DNA of 64,000 nt, taken from positions 19,472 through 83,471 of the forward strand of contig DASYRM010000038.1 of NCBI GenBank assembly GCA_036004405.1, read 5' to 3'. A model generated the notes under the pieces. It had not been told where the DNA came from. It ran no database searches and worked only from the letters and a program-made list of their open reading frames with translations. The position numbers and the translations under genes are program-made. Each line of letters starts with the position of its first letter. The stretch's first letter is position 1. Positions 15,249 through 23,916 of this stretch are shown piece by piece. The stretch is from DASYRM01 sp036004405 (GTDB lineage Bacteria > Acidobacteriota > Vicinamibacteria > Vicinamibacterales > UBA2999).

Positions 15249-16109
15249 TTACGCGAGCGCCTTGCCGTAGAGCGCGAGCAGACGGCTCCACGCCTTTTCA
15301 GCCTGCGGCTCGTTGTACACGCCCGAGTCGGGCGGGCACCAGCCGTGCGCGGCGTTGGCGTACACCTCGACTTCGGCGGACAGGCCCGCCTTCATGAAGG
15401 TGTCCTTCAGCACGTCCTTCTCCATCGGCCGGGCCATGTCGTCGTTGGCGGCAATCGCCACCAGGAACGACGCCTTGGTCTTGGCGGCCATCGTGAGCGG
15501 GCTGTCGGGATTGGGCGTGACCAGGCCGCCGCCGTGGAACGATGCCACCGCGCCGACGCGGTCGGACACGTTGGCCGCCGTGCGGAACGCCATCGGGCCG
15601 CCCATGCAGTAGCCCTGCGTGCCGATCTTGCGGTTCTTGGCCACCGACTGCTGCTGATCGAGCCACGCGACAAACGCCTTGGAATCGGTGGCGTGCGTGG
15701 TCGCATTCAGCGCCTGCGCCAGCGGGAGAAGCGACGGGATGGGCGTGGCGGCGCCCTGGGCGGCCGTCGGCGCCTTCTGGACGCGGTAGAACGGGTTCAC
15801 GACCAGCACCGAATAGCCGTTTTCGGCGAGACGCTTGCCCATGGTGCGAAACGCGGGCCGCAGGCCGAAGATGTCCGGCCAGACCAGCACGCCGGCGCCG
15901 GTGCCGGTGGACGGGTGGACGAAGTAGGCGTCGCACGTGCCGTCCGGCGTCTTGATCGTCACGTCGCCGTCGGTGACGGCGACGGCGCCGACGACTTTCG
16001 GCAGCGCCATGGCCATGCCGGCGCCAAGGAGCGCGCCGAACTGGCGACGCGTCACCCAGCCGCGGGCTTCGAAGTCTTTGGTTGTCTCAGCATGATCCTG
16101 ATCGCACAT
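15249..16109 (-). CDS. Dienelactone hydrolase family protein, Tat-exported
   Basis: 286 residues. A leading segment ends in WVTRRQFGALLGAGMAMALPKVVGA, a twin-arginine-type export signal. The alpha/beta-hydrolase domain (about 50-285) carries nucleophile Cys168 (GTQGYCMGGPMA), a usual feature of carboxymethylenebutenolidase-type dienelactone hydrolases, with acid (AANDD) and His (AHGW) candidates at the end. It would hydrolyse lactone or ester substrates, but export to the periplasm is unusual for classical ClcD, so the substrate may be different. AAGGAG stands five bases before the ATG. It is the downstream neighbour of the M64 peptidase gene on the same strand. Confidence 0.85.
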   Translation of the reverse strand: MCDQDHAETTKDFEARGWVTRRQFGALLGAGMAMALPKVVGAVAVTDGDVTIKTPDGTCDAYFVHPSTGTGAGVLVWPDIFGLRPAFRTMGKRLAENGYSVLVVNPFYRVQKAPTAAQGAATPIPSLLPLAQALNATTHATDSKAFVAWLDQQQSVAKNRKIGTQGYCMGGPMAFRTAANVSDRVGAVASFHGGGLVTPNPDSPLTMAAKTKASFLVAIAANDDMARPMEKDVLKDTFMKAGLSAEVEVYANAAHGWCPPDSGVYNEPQAEKAWSRLLALYGKALA

Positions 16110-16175
16110 ATTCGCTCCTTGGTCGAGGCAACTCGACGGGGATGTTCGAGCGTCCGGCCGAAACTCTATACGATT

Positions 16176-17594
16176 TCAATTCCGGGAGTATGTATCGATC
16201 ACACGGTCGAGGGCCCGGCGGCAGACCGCGCAGAAGAAGTCCGCCCGGGTGAACATGATGCAGTCGGCCGACGGGCGGTAATACCCCGTCGCCTCGTAGC
16301 GCGCGCCCTCGAAGGCTCCAACCACGCCCTTGTATTTCGCGAACATGGCGGCGTCTTCCTGCTTGTTCCTGGCGAAAAGCGCCTCCATCTCCGCCTCGGG
16401 CCGGTTCTCGGCGCGCAGCCGGTTGCGCACCTCCTGATACGCGCGGGAGCGCTTCTCGTACGCCTCCTTCTCCCACGGCGTGGGCAGGGGCGTCCCAGGC
16501 GTCACCAGGTCCTTCCACTTCAGGGTGGCGGGATCGAGCAGCGCGCTGATGTTCGGCTCCCACGGCTCGTCGCGCTTCGTCGCCGGCAGGTAGGCGACGG
16601 GCGAGGTGTAGTACTCGTCGGCGAGCGCGGCAAAGTGGTGGCCGAACTCGTGCACGAAGACGTAGGGCGCCTCGGCGCTGTCGGCGGCCACGGTGCTGTA
16701 GAGACCGTAGATGCCGCCACCGCCATAGGTGCGGGCATTGACGACGATCTCCACGACGTCGTACGGCGCATACGAGGCGTAGCGCCGGAACGCCTTGTTG
16801 TCGAACGCGAGGACGTAGCGTTCGGAGCCGAACGCGTCGTAGGTGCTGCTGATCGGGTTGCTGCGGTGAACGCCGGTCGAGGGGCGCGAGATGCCCGACT
16901 CCTTCGCGGCCGGCACCAGCCCCCACACGTTGAAGTCGGCGCGCCGTTCCTTGAACGGCGACGTCGAGAAGAGCACCATCAGCAGCCGCTTCGAATCGGC
17001 CTCGAACTTCCTGCGCTCGCCCGCCGTGTAGCCGTCGCCGAGGATCAGCAGATCCACCTTGTTGGCCGGGTCGCCGTGCTTCTCGAGCTCGATGAGCGCG
17101 CCCGGCGAGGGCTCGGGCCGCGCCGGGTTCACGAACATGTTCGCGGGATCGATGGTGGTCGTCCAGAGATCACGCCACGCCGTGTCGTCCCCAGGGCCGC
17201 CGCCGACTCGCTTGCGGATCGTGACCGTGACCGGCGCGCGCGGGGTGGGAAACCGCACGGACTCGTGGAAGGTGCGCGTCATCTTCGTGGCTTCGTCGGT
17301 CGTGGACCACTCGTCGAAGATCGAGCCGAAGCCGCGCGAGAAGAGCAGCATTTTCGACGCCGCGTCGCGCACGTCGAAGCCGTAGGCGCCGTACTTGATC
17401 GGGTCGACCTCGCGTCCCGCATGCCCGGACCAGACCGAAGGTTCGATCACCGCTTCGTCGAACGAGAAGAGCTCCTGCCTCGCATCGCCGGTGTGGAAGT
17501 AGTCCACCCGCATGGTGCGGATGGGGCCTGACGGCGCAGGGGCCTGCGCCGCCGTGGCCGCCACAGCCAGCAGTGCGAGGATCAGAACCCGCAC
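16176..17594 (-). CDS. M64-family (IgA-peptidase-like) zinc peptidase
   Basis: 472 residues from a GTG at 17594, five bases after the stop of the gene upstream. A signal sequence (MRVLILALLAVAATAAQA) is followed by an N-terminal beta domain (about 25-160) and a peptidase M64 domain with VDLLILGDGYTAGERRKF and the zinc motif H315-E316-F-G-H319-HFAALADEYY. The extended motif HExGHxxxxLxDEY is typical of M64. Conserved cysteines near the C-terminus (CIMF, FFCAVC) could bind metal or form a disulfide. It would act on proteins outside the inner membrane. It probably forms an operon with the small Gly-Cys protein at 17600. Confidence 0.88.
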   Translation of the reverse strand: MRVLILALLAVAATAAQAPAPSGPIRTMRVDYFHTGDARQELFSFDEAVIEPSVWSGHAGREVDPIKYGAYGFDVRDAASKMLLFSRGFGSIFDEWSTTDEATKMTRTFHESVRFPTPRAPVTVTIRKRVGGGPGDDTAWRDLWTTTIDPANMFVNPARPEPSPGALIELEKHGDPANKVDLLILGDGYTAGERRKFEADSKRLLMVLFSTSPFKERRADFNVWGLVPAAKESGISRPSTGVHRSNPISSTYDAFGSERYVLAFDNKAFRRYASYAPYDVVEIVVNARTYGGGGIYGLYSTVAADSAEAPYVFVHEFGHHFAALADEYYTSPVAYLPATKRDEPWEPNISALLDPATLKWKDLVTPGTPLPTPWEKEAYEKRSRAYQEVRNRLRAENRPEAEMEALFARNKQEDAAMFAKYKGVVGAFEGARYEATGYYRPSADCIMFTRADFFCAVCRRALDRVIDTYSRN

Positions 17595-17599
17595 GGGAG

Positions 17600-18037
17600 C
17601 TACGGCTCGCACGCGCCGTCGGCGGCTTTCACGCGCGACACCCGGAACTCGGGGAACCGGGGCCCGATGCCGGCGCCACCCCCGCCCGGCTGTCGTTTGA
17701 CCGACTCCTGCGACGGATCCAGGGCGACGCCGCGGGCGCCGGCCACCGGACCCACGAGCCCGCCGCCGACGGCCAGACCGCCGCCGTCCGGCGAGGGGCC
17801 TACCAGCTGCACGCGCTGCCCCGCCCATCGCGACAATCGACGGCCCTTCAGTTCATAGCGCGAGATGCCGTCGGCCTCGGCGAAGATGTACCGCCCCGAC
17901 GCGTCGGGCTTGGCGCTGACGCAGCCGGTCATCGTGATCTCGGTGGGGATCTTCGGCGTCGGAGCCGGAGCCCGCTGCGCGCTGAGAACCGGCGCCAAAA
18001 GCGCCGCGGCCGCGAGAGTAACCAGAGTCTTCGACAT
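17600..18037 (-). CDS. Small secreted Gly-Cys-motif protein
   Basis: 145 residues; AGGAG lies seven bases before the ATG at 18037 (ATG at 18040 is possible). A signal peptide (MSKTLVTLAAAALLAPVLSAQ) and a short linker precede ITMTGCVSAKPDASGRYIFAEADGISRYELKGRRLSRWAGQRVQLVG, then a glycine-rich loop and a tail FRVSRVKAADGACEP. The Gly-Cys start, the Tyr-Glu-Leu-Lys-Gly strand and the C-terminal cysteine match the pattern of the genes at 12265 and 14164. It is directly upstream of the M64 peptidase and could be a binding partner or inhibitor; that is speculation from position. Confidence 0.7.
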   Translation of the reverse strand: MSKTLVTLAAAALLAPVLSAQRAPAPTPKIPTEITMTGCVSAKPDASGRYIFAEADGISRYELKGRRLSRWAGQRVQLVGPSPDGGGLAVGGGLVGPVAGARGVALDPSQESVKRQPGGGGAGIGPRFPEFRVSRVKAADGACEP

Positions 18038-18082
18038 CATCGTGCTCCTGTTAGGGCCCTTAGGTTCGACCACCATCACATC

Positions 18083-18877
18083 ATGCCTAGTCAATTCTCC
18101 ACCATCGGCTTCAGCATCACGTCAGGGGAAGAGCTGGCGGCGCTGGCCAGCCACGTCGCCGACAAAGCCGAACGGATCTCCACGCCGCCCGGCGAGTATC
18201 TCAAGTGGGCGCCGCCCTCGGGCGAGCAGTTGTGGCTCCAGATCAGCCCCGAGGGCGACGCCATGGGGATGAGCGCGCATTTCGAGGGGAAATCCACGGT
18301 CCGGGTAGCGGTGGAGGCACGCGTCGCGCGGCCCTCGCAGACGCCGCTCGACGGCACCTTCCTGGCGTGGGCGAACCCGCCCGAAGGTCGCGCCTCCGGC
18401 GGCGACTACCCGTTCGCGTTCGACTGCCCCGACGCGGCGGTGCACGCGGATCTGGCGCTGCCGGTGACGGTCACGGCGCAGGTCGCGGCGTTCGCGCAGC
18501 AGGTCTCGCTCTACGAGTCGATGGAGTCGTACGCAGCGTCACAGGGCGTGCCCGCAACGAAGTCGTTCATCCCGTCTGGCCTCGTGTCGCCCTCGGGCGA
18601 GCCGTTGACGCCGCCCGAGTCGCACGCGCTCATCGCCGGGCCCGTGATGGAGGCCGACACGCGCGCCAACGCCGTGAGCGGCGCGCCGTTCGTGTGGGCG
18701 CTCGTGGACAGCCTCGGCGGCACGTTCGACGTCGTGATCGATCCCGAGTTGCTGCCCCGGATGCCTCGCCCGGGCGACGTGCTCGCCGGATGGTTCTGGC
18801 TGTCGGGCCGTCTTCTCGCCGGCGCCTCGCCCGGCAAGCCGGCGGGACGCTGGTTCCACCGATTGGTCGGCCGCTAG
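18083..18877 (+). CDS. Hypothetical protein, 264 residues
   Basis: No family recognised. The ATG at 18083 starts MPSQFSTIGFSITSGEELAALASHVADKAERI; no signal peptide or membrane helix is seen, so it is probably cytoplasmic. The sequence is acidic and rich in beta-type segments, with a repeated Pro-Gly-Glu/Ser-Gly-Glu theme (TPPGEYLKWAPPSGEQLW, LVSPSGEPLTPPESH) and a closing GDVLAGWFWLSGRLL. The start has no convincing ribosome site. It is divergent from the Gly-Cys/M64 unit across a 45-bp gap. Confidence 0.6.
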   Translation: MPSQFSTIGFSITSGEELAALASHVADKAERISTPPGEYLKWAPPSGEQLWLQISPEGDAMGMSAHFEGKSTVRVAVEARVARPSQTPLDGTFLAWANPPEGRASGGDYPFAFDCPDAAVHADLALPVTVTAQVAAFAQQVSLYESMESYAASQGVPATKSFIPSGLVSPSGEPLTPPESHALIAGPVMEADTRANAVSGAPFVWALVDSLGGTFDVVIDPELLPRMPRPGDVLAGWFWLSGRLLAGASPGKPAGRWFHRLVGR

Positions 18878-18890
18878 ACCGGCCAGTGTG

Positions 18891-18896
18891 TATACT
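18891..18896 (+). promoter_or_regulatory. -10 element upstream of the large TonB receptor
   Basis: TATACT (18891-18896), preceded by GTGTG, is the best -10 match in the gap before the receptor. No good -35 is placed 16-18 bp upstream, suggesting activator dependence. It would give a leader of about 80 bases containing a T-rich run near 18920-18945. Confidence 0.35.
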
Positions 18897-18983
18897 CACG
18901 CGCCAAGTCCCCTGGTCCGTTTTCTGTTCCAGTTTTTTTGCGAGGTAGACCCCGGCAACAGACGCCTTTTTGAGGAGGAATGA

Positions 18984-21900
18984 ATGGGTCCACTGTCCCT
19001 CCGGTCGGCGGCGTTCCTTTTGGTGGTCCTGCTCCTTCCCGCTGCAGCGTTCGCGCAGGCCGCAATAACCGGCGTGGTGCGTGATGCCTCCGGCGCCGTC
19101 CTTCCTGGAGTCACGGTCGAGGCCAGCAGCCCCGTCCTGATCGAGAAAGTCCGCTCCGTCCTCAGCGACAGTACCGGCCAGTATCGAATCGTCGATCTGC
19201 GTCCGGGGACCTACACCGTGGTGTTCACGCTACCCGGATTCACCACCGTGAAACGCGACGGCATCGAGCTCAAGGGCGACTTCGTGGCCTCGGTCAACGC
19301 CGACCTTCGCATCGGCAGCCTCGAGGAGACCGTCACGGTCACCGGCGCGTCGCCGATCGTGGACGTGCAGAGCGCCCGCGTGCAGACCGTGCTGGATCGC
19401 GACGTCCTCACGGCCATCCCGACGTCGCGCGGCGCCAACGGCATCCAGGCCCTCGTTCCGGGGATGGTCGTGGGGCTGGCCAACGGCGACTCGGGCGGCA
19501 TCACCGGCGGCAGCGGCGGCATGACCGGCTTCATCCACGGTGCCCGGGCGTCCGACTCTCGCACGCTGCACGACGGCATCAACACGGGGTGGGCCGGCGC
19601 CAACTCGAACGCCGCGGTCTCGAACGTCGCCGGCTCGCAGGAAACCGTGCTGACAACGTCGGGCGGCCTGGGCGAGGCTGAAACCGGCGGCGCAGTCCTC
19701 AACATCATCCCGCGCGACGGCGGCAACACGTTCAGCGGCACGGTGTTCTACTCGGGCGCCAACGGCGCCATGCAGGGCAGCAACTACACCGACGCCCTCA
19801 AGGCCGCCGGCCTCCGATCGCCGCAGGAGCTGAAGAAGGTCTACGACTTCAACCCGATGGGCGGCGGACGCATCATCCGCGACAAGCTGTGGTTCTACCT
19901 GACCTACCGCGAGGTCGTGGCCGAGAACACGGTGCCCGGCATGTTCTTCAATCGCAACGCCGGCAACCCGAATGCGTGGGTCGTGGACTTCGACACGTCG
20001 CGGCCTGCTTTCGTCGACAGCGTCACGCGCAATGCGATCGGCCGGTTCACCTGGCAAATCTCGCCGCGCAACAAACTCAGCATCAGTCACTCCGAGCAGT
20101 ACGACCGGCAGAACAAGACCGGCGGCGGCAGCGCCACGCGGGCGCCCGAAGCGCAGGGCATGCGCTACTACACCCCCGGCCACATCCAGCAGGCGACGTG
20201 GACGTCTCCGTTCACCAACCGGCTGCTGTTCGAGGCGGGGTGGGGCGACTACCTGTCGCGCTACGCCAACTTCGCGCCGCGCGTGGACGGCTCGCACAAC
20301 GACAAGATGATTTCCGTCGTGGAACAGTGCGCGCCGAGCTGCCCGAACAACAACGGCTACCCGGGCAATCCCAGCATCCCTGGCATTGCCAACCTCATCT
20401 ACCGGTTCAACCAGCCGCTGCAGCAGGGATTCGAGCGCCATCAGATCGGCACGATCGCGCAGATGCGCGCCTCGGCGTCGTACATTCCCGGCTCGCACAG
20501 CGTGAAGGTGGGCTATCAGGGCAACATCAGCCACCCGAGCCAGGAGTACTACAACTTCACGCCCTTCATTCAGTACCGGTTCAATAACGGCGTACCGAAT
20601 CAGCTCAATCAGACCGGCGTCTATCCCGGATTCGTGAAGTACCAGCGCAACATCCTCATGACCTCGCTCTTCGCGCAGGACACCTACACGCGGGCGCGCC
20701 TCACGTTGCAGGGCGGCGTGCGCTACGACGGCATCGGCACCAGCTACCCGGATGTCGGCGCCGGCGGCCCCGGCTATCAACTGATGCCGACGCGCATCTT
20801 CTATGCGGCCGGCACCACCGACGAGATCCACTGGAAGGACGTCACCCCGCGCATGGGCGCGGTGTACGACCTGTTCGGCAACGGCAAGACCGCCGTGAAG
20901 CTCAACATCGGAAAGTATCTGACGGCCTTGACGGCGAGCAACAGCGACCTGGATCTCAACCCGCTGATCCGCACGGCGCTCCAGACGACCCGGACCTGGA
21001 ACGACTCCTTCTATCCGGTTGGCGACCCGCGGCGCGGCAACTTCGTGCCCGACTGCGATCTGGTGGACGCGAACGCCAACGCCGAATGCGGCCGCATGGA
21101 CAACCAGAACTTCGGCAAGGAGATCTTCACGAAGTCGTTCGACCCCGGGCTGATCCACGGGTGGGGCAAGCGGACCTACAACTGGGAGATGGGCCTCTCG
21201 CTGCAGCAGGAGGTGCTGCCGCGTGTCGGCGTCACTGTCGGCTACTTCCGCCGCTGGTTCGGCAACTTCTACACCGCGAACAACCGGCTGACGACAACGG
21301 CCGACTACACGCCGTTCAGCATCCCGATCCCGATGGACTCGCGGCTCCCGAACGGCGGCGGCGGCACGGTGACCGGCCTCTACAACCTCGTGCCCGAAAA
21401 GGTCGGCCAGGAGGATCTGTATTCGCAGCTCTCATCGAACTTCGGAGAGATGAGCGAGAAGTGGCACGGCATCGACGTGAACGTCAACGCCCGCATGCGC
21501 AACGGCCTCACCGTCCAGGGCGGCATGAGCACCGGCCACCGGAGTCAGGACAATTGCGATGTGCGCGGCGCGCTCCCAGAGACCTACAGCTGGGCAAGCA
21601 CCCAGGCCGTGCAGACGACCCGGGTGACGACGTCGACTGGCGCGCTGGCCAACCCGTACTGCCACGTGGTCGAGCCGTTCCTCGACTCGTACCGCGGCCT
21701 GGCCACTTACCTCGTGCCGAAACTCGATCTCCAGGTGAGCGGCACGTGGCGCAGCGACCCAGGGCCCGAGCTGCGGGCCGACTACGTGGTGACCAGCGCC
21801 ATCGCCCAGCCGTCTCTCGGGCGGCCGCTGTCGTCGGGCAACGTGACGGTCAACCTCGTCCAGCCGGGCACGCTCTACGGCGCGCGCCAGAACAACATCG

Positions 21901-22091
21901 ACATACGAATCGCGAAGATCATCCGCTTCGGCAAGACGCGCGCGCAGTTCGGCGTGGACGTCTACAACCTGCTCAACACCGACGTGGTGACGGGCTACAA
22001 CAACGGCTACTCGGCCACCGGCGCGTGGCTGACGCCGACGACGATCCAGCCCGCGCGCTATGCGCGCCTCAATCTGGAAGTGAATTTCTGA
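18984..22091 (+). CDS. TonB-dependent receptor with carboxypeptidase-regulatory N-domain
   Basis: 1035 residues, with GAGGAGG seven bases before the ATG. A signal peptide (MGPLSLRSAAFLLVVLLLPAAAFA) is followed by a CarboxypepD_reg/Cna-B-like beta-sandwich (AITGVVRDASGAVLPGVTVEASSP, about 25-105), a plug domain (VTVTGASPIVDVQSARVQTVLDRD, about 115-250) and a long beta-barrel ending in aromatic LNLEVNF. This layout is typical of the large outer-membrane transporter families of Acidobacteriota, which take up oligosaccharides, peptides or other polymers. Glycine-rich loops (GGITGGSGGMTG) lie in the plug. No SusD-like partner is adjacent. A palindromic repeat follows the stop within five bases. 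Confidence 0.92.
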   Translation: MGPLSLRSAAFLLVVLLLPAAAFAQAAITGVVRDASGAVLPGVTVEASSPVLIEKVRSVLSDSTGQYRIVDLRPGTYTVVFTLPGFTTVKRDGIELKGDFVASVNADLRIGSLEETVTVTGASPIVDVQSARVQTVLDRDVLTAIPTSRGANGIQALVPGMVVGLANGDSGGITGGSGGMTGFIHGARASDSRTLHDGINTGWAGANSNAAVSNVAGSQETVLTTSGGLGEAETGGAVLNIIPRDGGNTFSGTVFYSGANGAMQGSNYTDALKAAGLRSPQELKKVYDFNPMGGGRIIRDKLWFYLTYREVVAENTVPGMFFNRNAGNPNAWVVDFDTSRPAFVDSVTRNAIGRFTWQISPRNKLSISHSEQYDRQNKTGGGSATRAPEAQGMRYYTPGHIQQATWTSPFTNRLLFEAGWGDYLSRYANFAPRVDGSHNDKMISVVEQCAPSCPNNNGYPGNPSIPGIANLIYRFNQPLQQGFERHQIGTIAQMRASASYIPGSHSVKVGYQGNISHPSQEYYNFTPFIQYRFNNGVPNQLNQTGVYPGFVKYQRNILMTSLFAQDTYTRARLTLQGGVRYDGIGTSYPDVGAGGPGYQLMPTRIFYAAGTTDEIHWKDVTPRMGAVYDLFGNGKTAVKLNIGKYLTALTASNSDLDLNPLIRTALQTTRTWNDSFYPVGDPRRGNFVPDCDLVDANANAECGRMDNQNFGKEIFTKSFDPGLIHGWGKRTYNWEMGLSLQQEVLPRVGVTVGYFRRWFGNFYTANNRLTTTADYTPFSIPIPMDSRLPNGGGGTVTGLYNLVPEKVGQEDLYSQLSSNFGEMSEKWHGIDVNVNARMRNGLTVQGGMSTGHRSQDNCDVRGALPETYSWASTQAVQTTRVTTSTGALANPYCHVVEPFLDSYRGLATYLVPKLDLQVSGTWRSDPGPELRADYVVTSAIAQPSLGRPLSSGNVTVNLVQPGTLYGARQNNIDIRIAKIIRFGKTRAQFGVDVYNLLNTDVVTGYNNGYSATGAWLTPTTIQPARYARLNLEVNF

Positions 22092-22095
22092 GCCG

Positions 22096-22148
22096 TGGGG
22101 GCCGCCTTTAGGCGGGCCCGTGAACGGGCCACCGAAGGTGGCCCCTAC
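22096..22148. repeat. Pair of oppositely oriented palindromic repeats between convergent genes
   Basis: Copy one (22096-22120) is in plus orientation and copy two (22124-22148) in minus orientation with changed arms (GGGCCACC/GGTGGCCC). The TAG stop of the minus-strand cupin gene (22147-22145) is the flank of copy two. The pair lies exactly between two gene ends and could form one large cruciform or serve as a bidirectional terminator. Confidence 0.8.
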
Positions 22149-22975
22149 GACTGGACCCAGCGCTGGGGCTTGCCGGTGCCGTCGTCGGTGCCCTTGATGT
22201 ACCAGTTCTTGCCCTGCGGATCGTGATCCATCGTCGTCATGAAGTCGAACGGCGCCTGGAACTCGATGTAGTCGAAGCCGGAATCGGAGGCGAGCAGCTG
22301 ATGCCACTCGCCGGCCGGGATGAGCACCAGGTCGCCGGGGCCGACGGGACGGCTGCCCGAGTCCTCTTTCACTTCGCCGGTTCCCTTCTCGATGAAGTAG
22401 AAGTGCTCGGGCACGATCGGGCTCGTCTTGGACGCCTGGTGCACGTGGCGCGGCGAGTACGCCTGGGGTGCGTACACCATTCGCCCAATCTGCAGGTCCC
22501 AGGACTGCGACAGGCCGGTCTCCGTGTTCACCCAGAACGTCCGCTCGCGGATGGCCCGCTCGTCGATGAGCGAGCGGAGCTGTGACTCGACGAAGACGTA
22601 GCCGCGTGGCGCGGCGACGTCGGTTGCTTTGGCCGTGTGCTTCGGCACCGATACGACGAGCAGGGTGAGCGGCGCGCCGGCGGCGGTCAGCGTCGCCTCC
22701 TCGCCCGGCTCCAGATACACACCCGCGCGGCGCGGCAGCGCGTGCTCGCTGGTCTGTCCGGCGGCCGTGTGCGTCACCCGCGCGTCGTGCCCTTCCAGGA
22801 CGTAGGCGACCTGGGTGCGGTCGCCTGGCGCGAGCCGGTGGCTCTTCCCCGCCTCCACCTCCTGGATCGCGACGCGCACGCGCGTGCCGCGCTCCGCCGG
22901 CCCCAGGATGCCGCGGACGCTCCCGCCGCCGGCTGCTGTTCTTGTCTGCTGGTCGATATTGATGATCGTGATCAC
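22145..22975 (-). CDS. Bicupin protein
   Basis: 276 residues from a GTG at 22975 (MITIINIDQQTR). Two cupin folds: an N-terminal one (about 15-110) whose metal ligands are mostly absent, and a C-terminal one (about 160-245) with PRHVHQAS...EHFYFIEKGTGEV and PVGPGDLVLIPAGEWHQL, keeping two histidines, Glu and the terminal His of a metal site. Such bicupins act as dioxygenases, isomerases or sugar-binding proteins. No signal peptide. The start is 6 bases after a TAAGCT -10 candidate, so it may be leaderless. The stop codon is provided by a palindromic repeat. Confidence 0.75.
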   Translation of the reverse strand: MITIINIDQQTRTAAGGGSVRGILGPAERGTRVRVAIQEVEAGKSHRLAPGDRTQVAYVLEGHDARVTHTAAGQTSEHALPRRAGVYLEPGEEATLTAAGAPLTLLVVSVPKHTAKATDVAAPRGYVFVESQLRSLIDERAIRERTFWVNTETGLSQSWDLQIGRMVYAPQAYSPRHVHQASKTSPIVPEHFYFIEKGTGEVKEDSGSRPVGPGDLVLIPAGEWHQLLASDSGFDYIEFQAPFDFMTTMDHDPQGKNWYIKGTDDGTGKPQRWVQS

Positions 22976-23014
22976 GATGCCAGCTTAGATCGGCCGGCGT
23001 GCTCTAATCGACCC

Positions 23015-23842
23015 ATGCGTCATCACGCCTGGCTGATGTTCTTCGTGACCGCACTCGGCCTTGCGGCCCTCACGGTGGACGCGCAGTGGCTCCACCAGCC
23101 GATGGCCGGCGCCCCCCGCACGCGCGACGGCAAGGTCAACATGACCGGACCGGTGCCCCGCCTGGACGGCAAGCCGGATCTCTCCGGCATCTGGCAGGTG
23201 CCGGGCGAGCCGCGCGCGCCCGGCGGGCTGTTCGGGCTCGGCGAGTCGCTCAACTCCAAGTACTTCCGCGACGTCCTGTCGGACTTCCCGCCCGATCAGC
23301 GGCCGCTCACGGCCGAGGGCGCCGAGCGCCTCCGCCGCAACGGCCAGCCCGGCGTGTTCAACCCCGTCCTCAACTGCCTGCCGGACGGCATCCCGCACGG
23401 CGACCTGCTGCCGGAGCCGTTCAAGATCCTCCACTCGCGCGGGGTGATCGTGATGCTCTACGAGGTGGAGACCACCTTCCGGCAGATCTTCATGGACGGG
23501 CGGAAGCTGCCGATCGATCCGGCGCCGGCGTGGCAGGGCTACTCGGTGGGCCGCTGGCAGGGCGACACGCTCGTCATCGACACCATCGGCTTCAACGACG
23601 TGAGCTGGCTGGACGCGCGGGGCACGCCGCGCAGCACCGAGATGCGCATCGAAGAGCGCATCCGCCGGCGCGACTTCGGTCATCTGGAGCTGACGATCAC
23701 GATGACCGACCCGCGCACGTTCACCAAGCCGATCACCATCCGCGTGGTGGCCGAGCTGATGCCCGACACCGATCTGCTCGAGCACTACTGCCTCGAGAAC
23801 GAGCGCGACGACCGGCGCATGCCCGGGCGCGCACGACCGTAG
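23015..23842 (+). CDS. Secreted protein of the PDLSG-W family, copy 1
   Basis: 275 residues. A signal peptide (MRHHAWLMFFVTALGLAALTVDA) precedes PVPRLDGKPDLSGIWQVPGEP and a conserved core FRQIFMDGRKLPIDPAPAWQGYSVGRWQGDTLVIDTIGFND, then RIEERIRRRDFGHLELTITMTDPRTFTKP. Two relatives are in this window (34231-35067 and 59875-60897). The function is unknown; the conserved Trp, Asp and Arg residues suggest a compact beta-fold binding or enzymatic domain in the periplasm. A TCTAAT element sits six bases before the ATG, with no ribosome site, so the message may be leaderless. The TAG stop lies in a palindromic repeat. Confidence 0.7.
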   Translation: MRHHAWLMFFVTALGLAALTVDAQWLHQPMAGAPRTRDGKVNMTGPVPRLDGKPDLSGIWQVPGEPRAPGGLFGLGESLNSKYFRDVLSDFPPDQRPLTAEGAERLRRNGQPGVFNPVLNCLPDGIPHGDLLPEPFKILHSRGVIVMLYEVETTFRQIFMDGRKLPIDPAPAWQGYSVGRWQGDTLVIDTIGFNDVSWLDARGTPRSTEMRIEERIRRRDFGHLELTITMTDPRTFTKPITIRVVAELMPDTDLLEHYCLENERDDRRMPGRARP

Positions 23843-23913
23843 GGGCCGCCTTCAGGCGGCCCATTCGACGGGCCACCTGAAGTGACGGGCCACCTGAAGG
23901 TGGCCCCTACGTA
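23839..23913. repeat. Cluster of two complete and one truncated palindromic repeats
   Basis: A plus-oriented copy (23839-23863) includes the TAG stop of the upstream gene. A truncated minus-oriented copy (23867-23883, GGGCCACCTGAAG) is followed directly by a full minus copy (23884-23913). The partial copy next to an intact one with the same arms suggests local duplication or slippage. Confidence 0.8.
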
Positions 23914-23916
23914 CCT

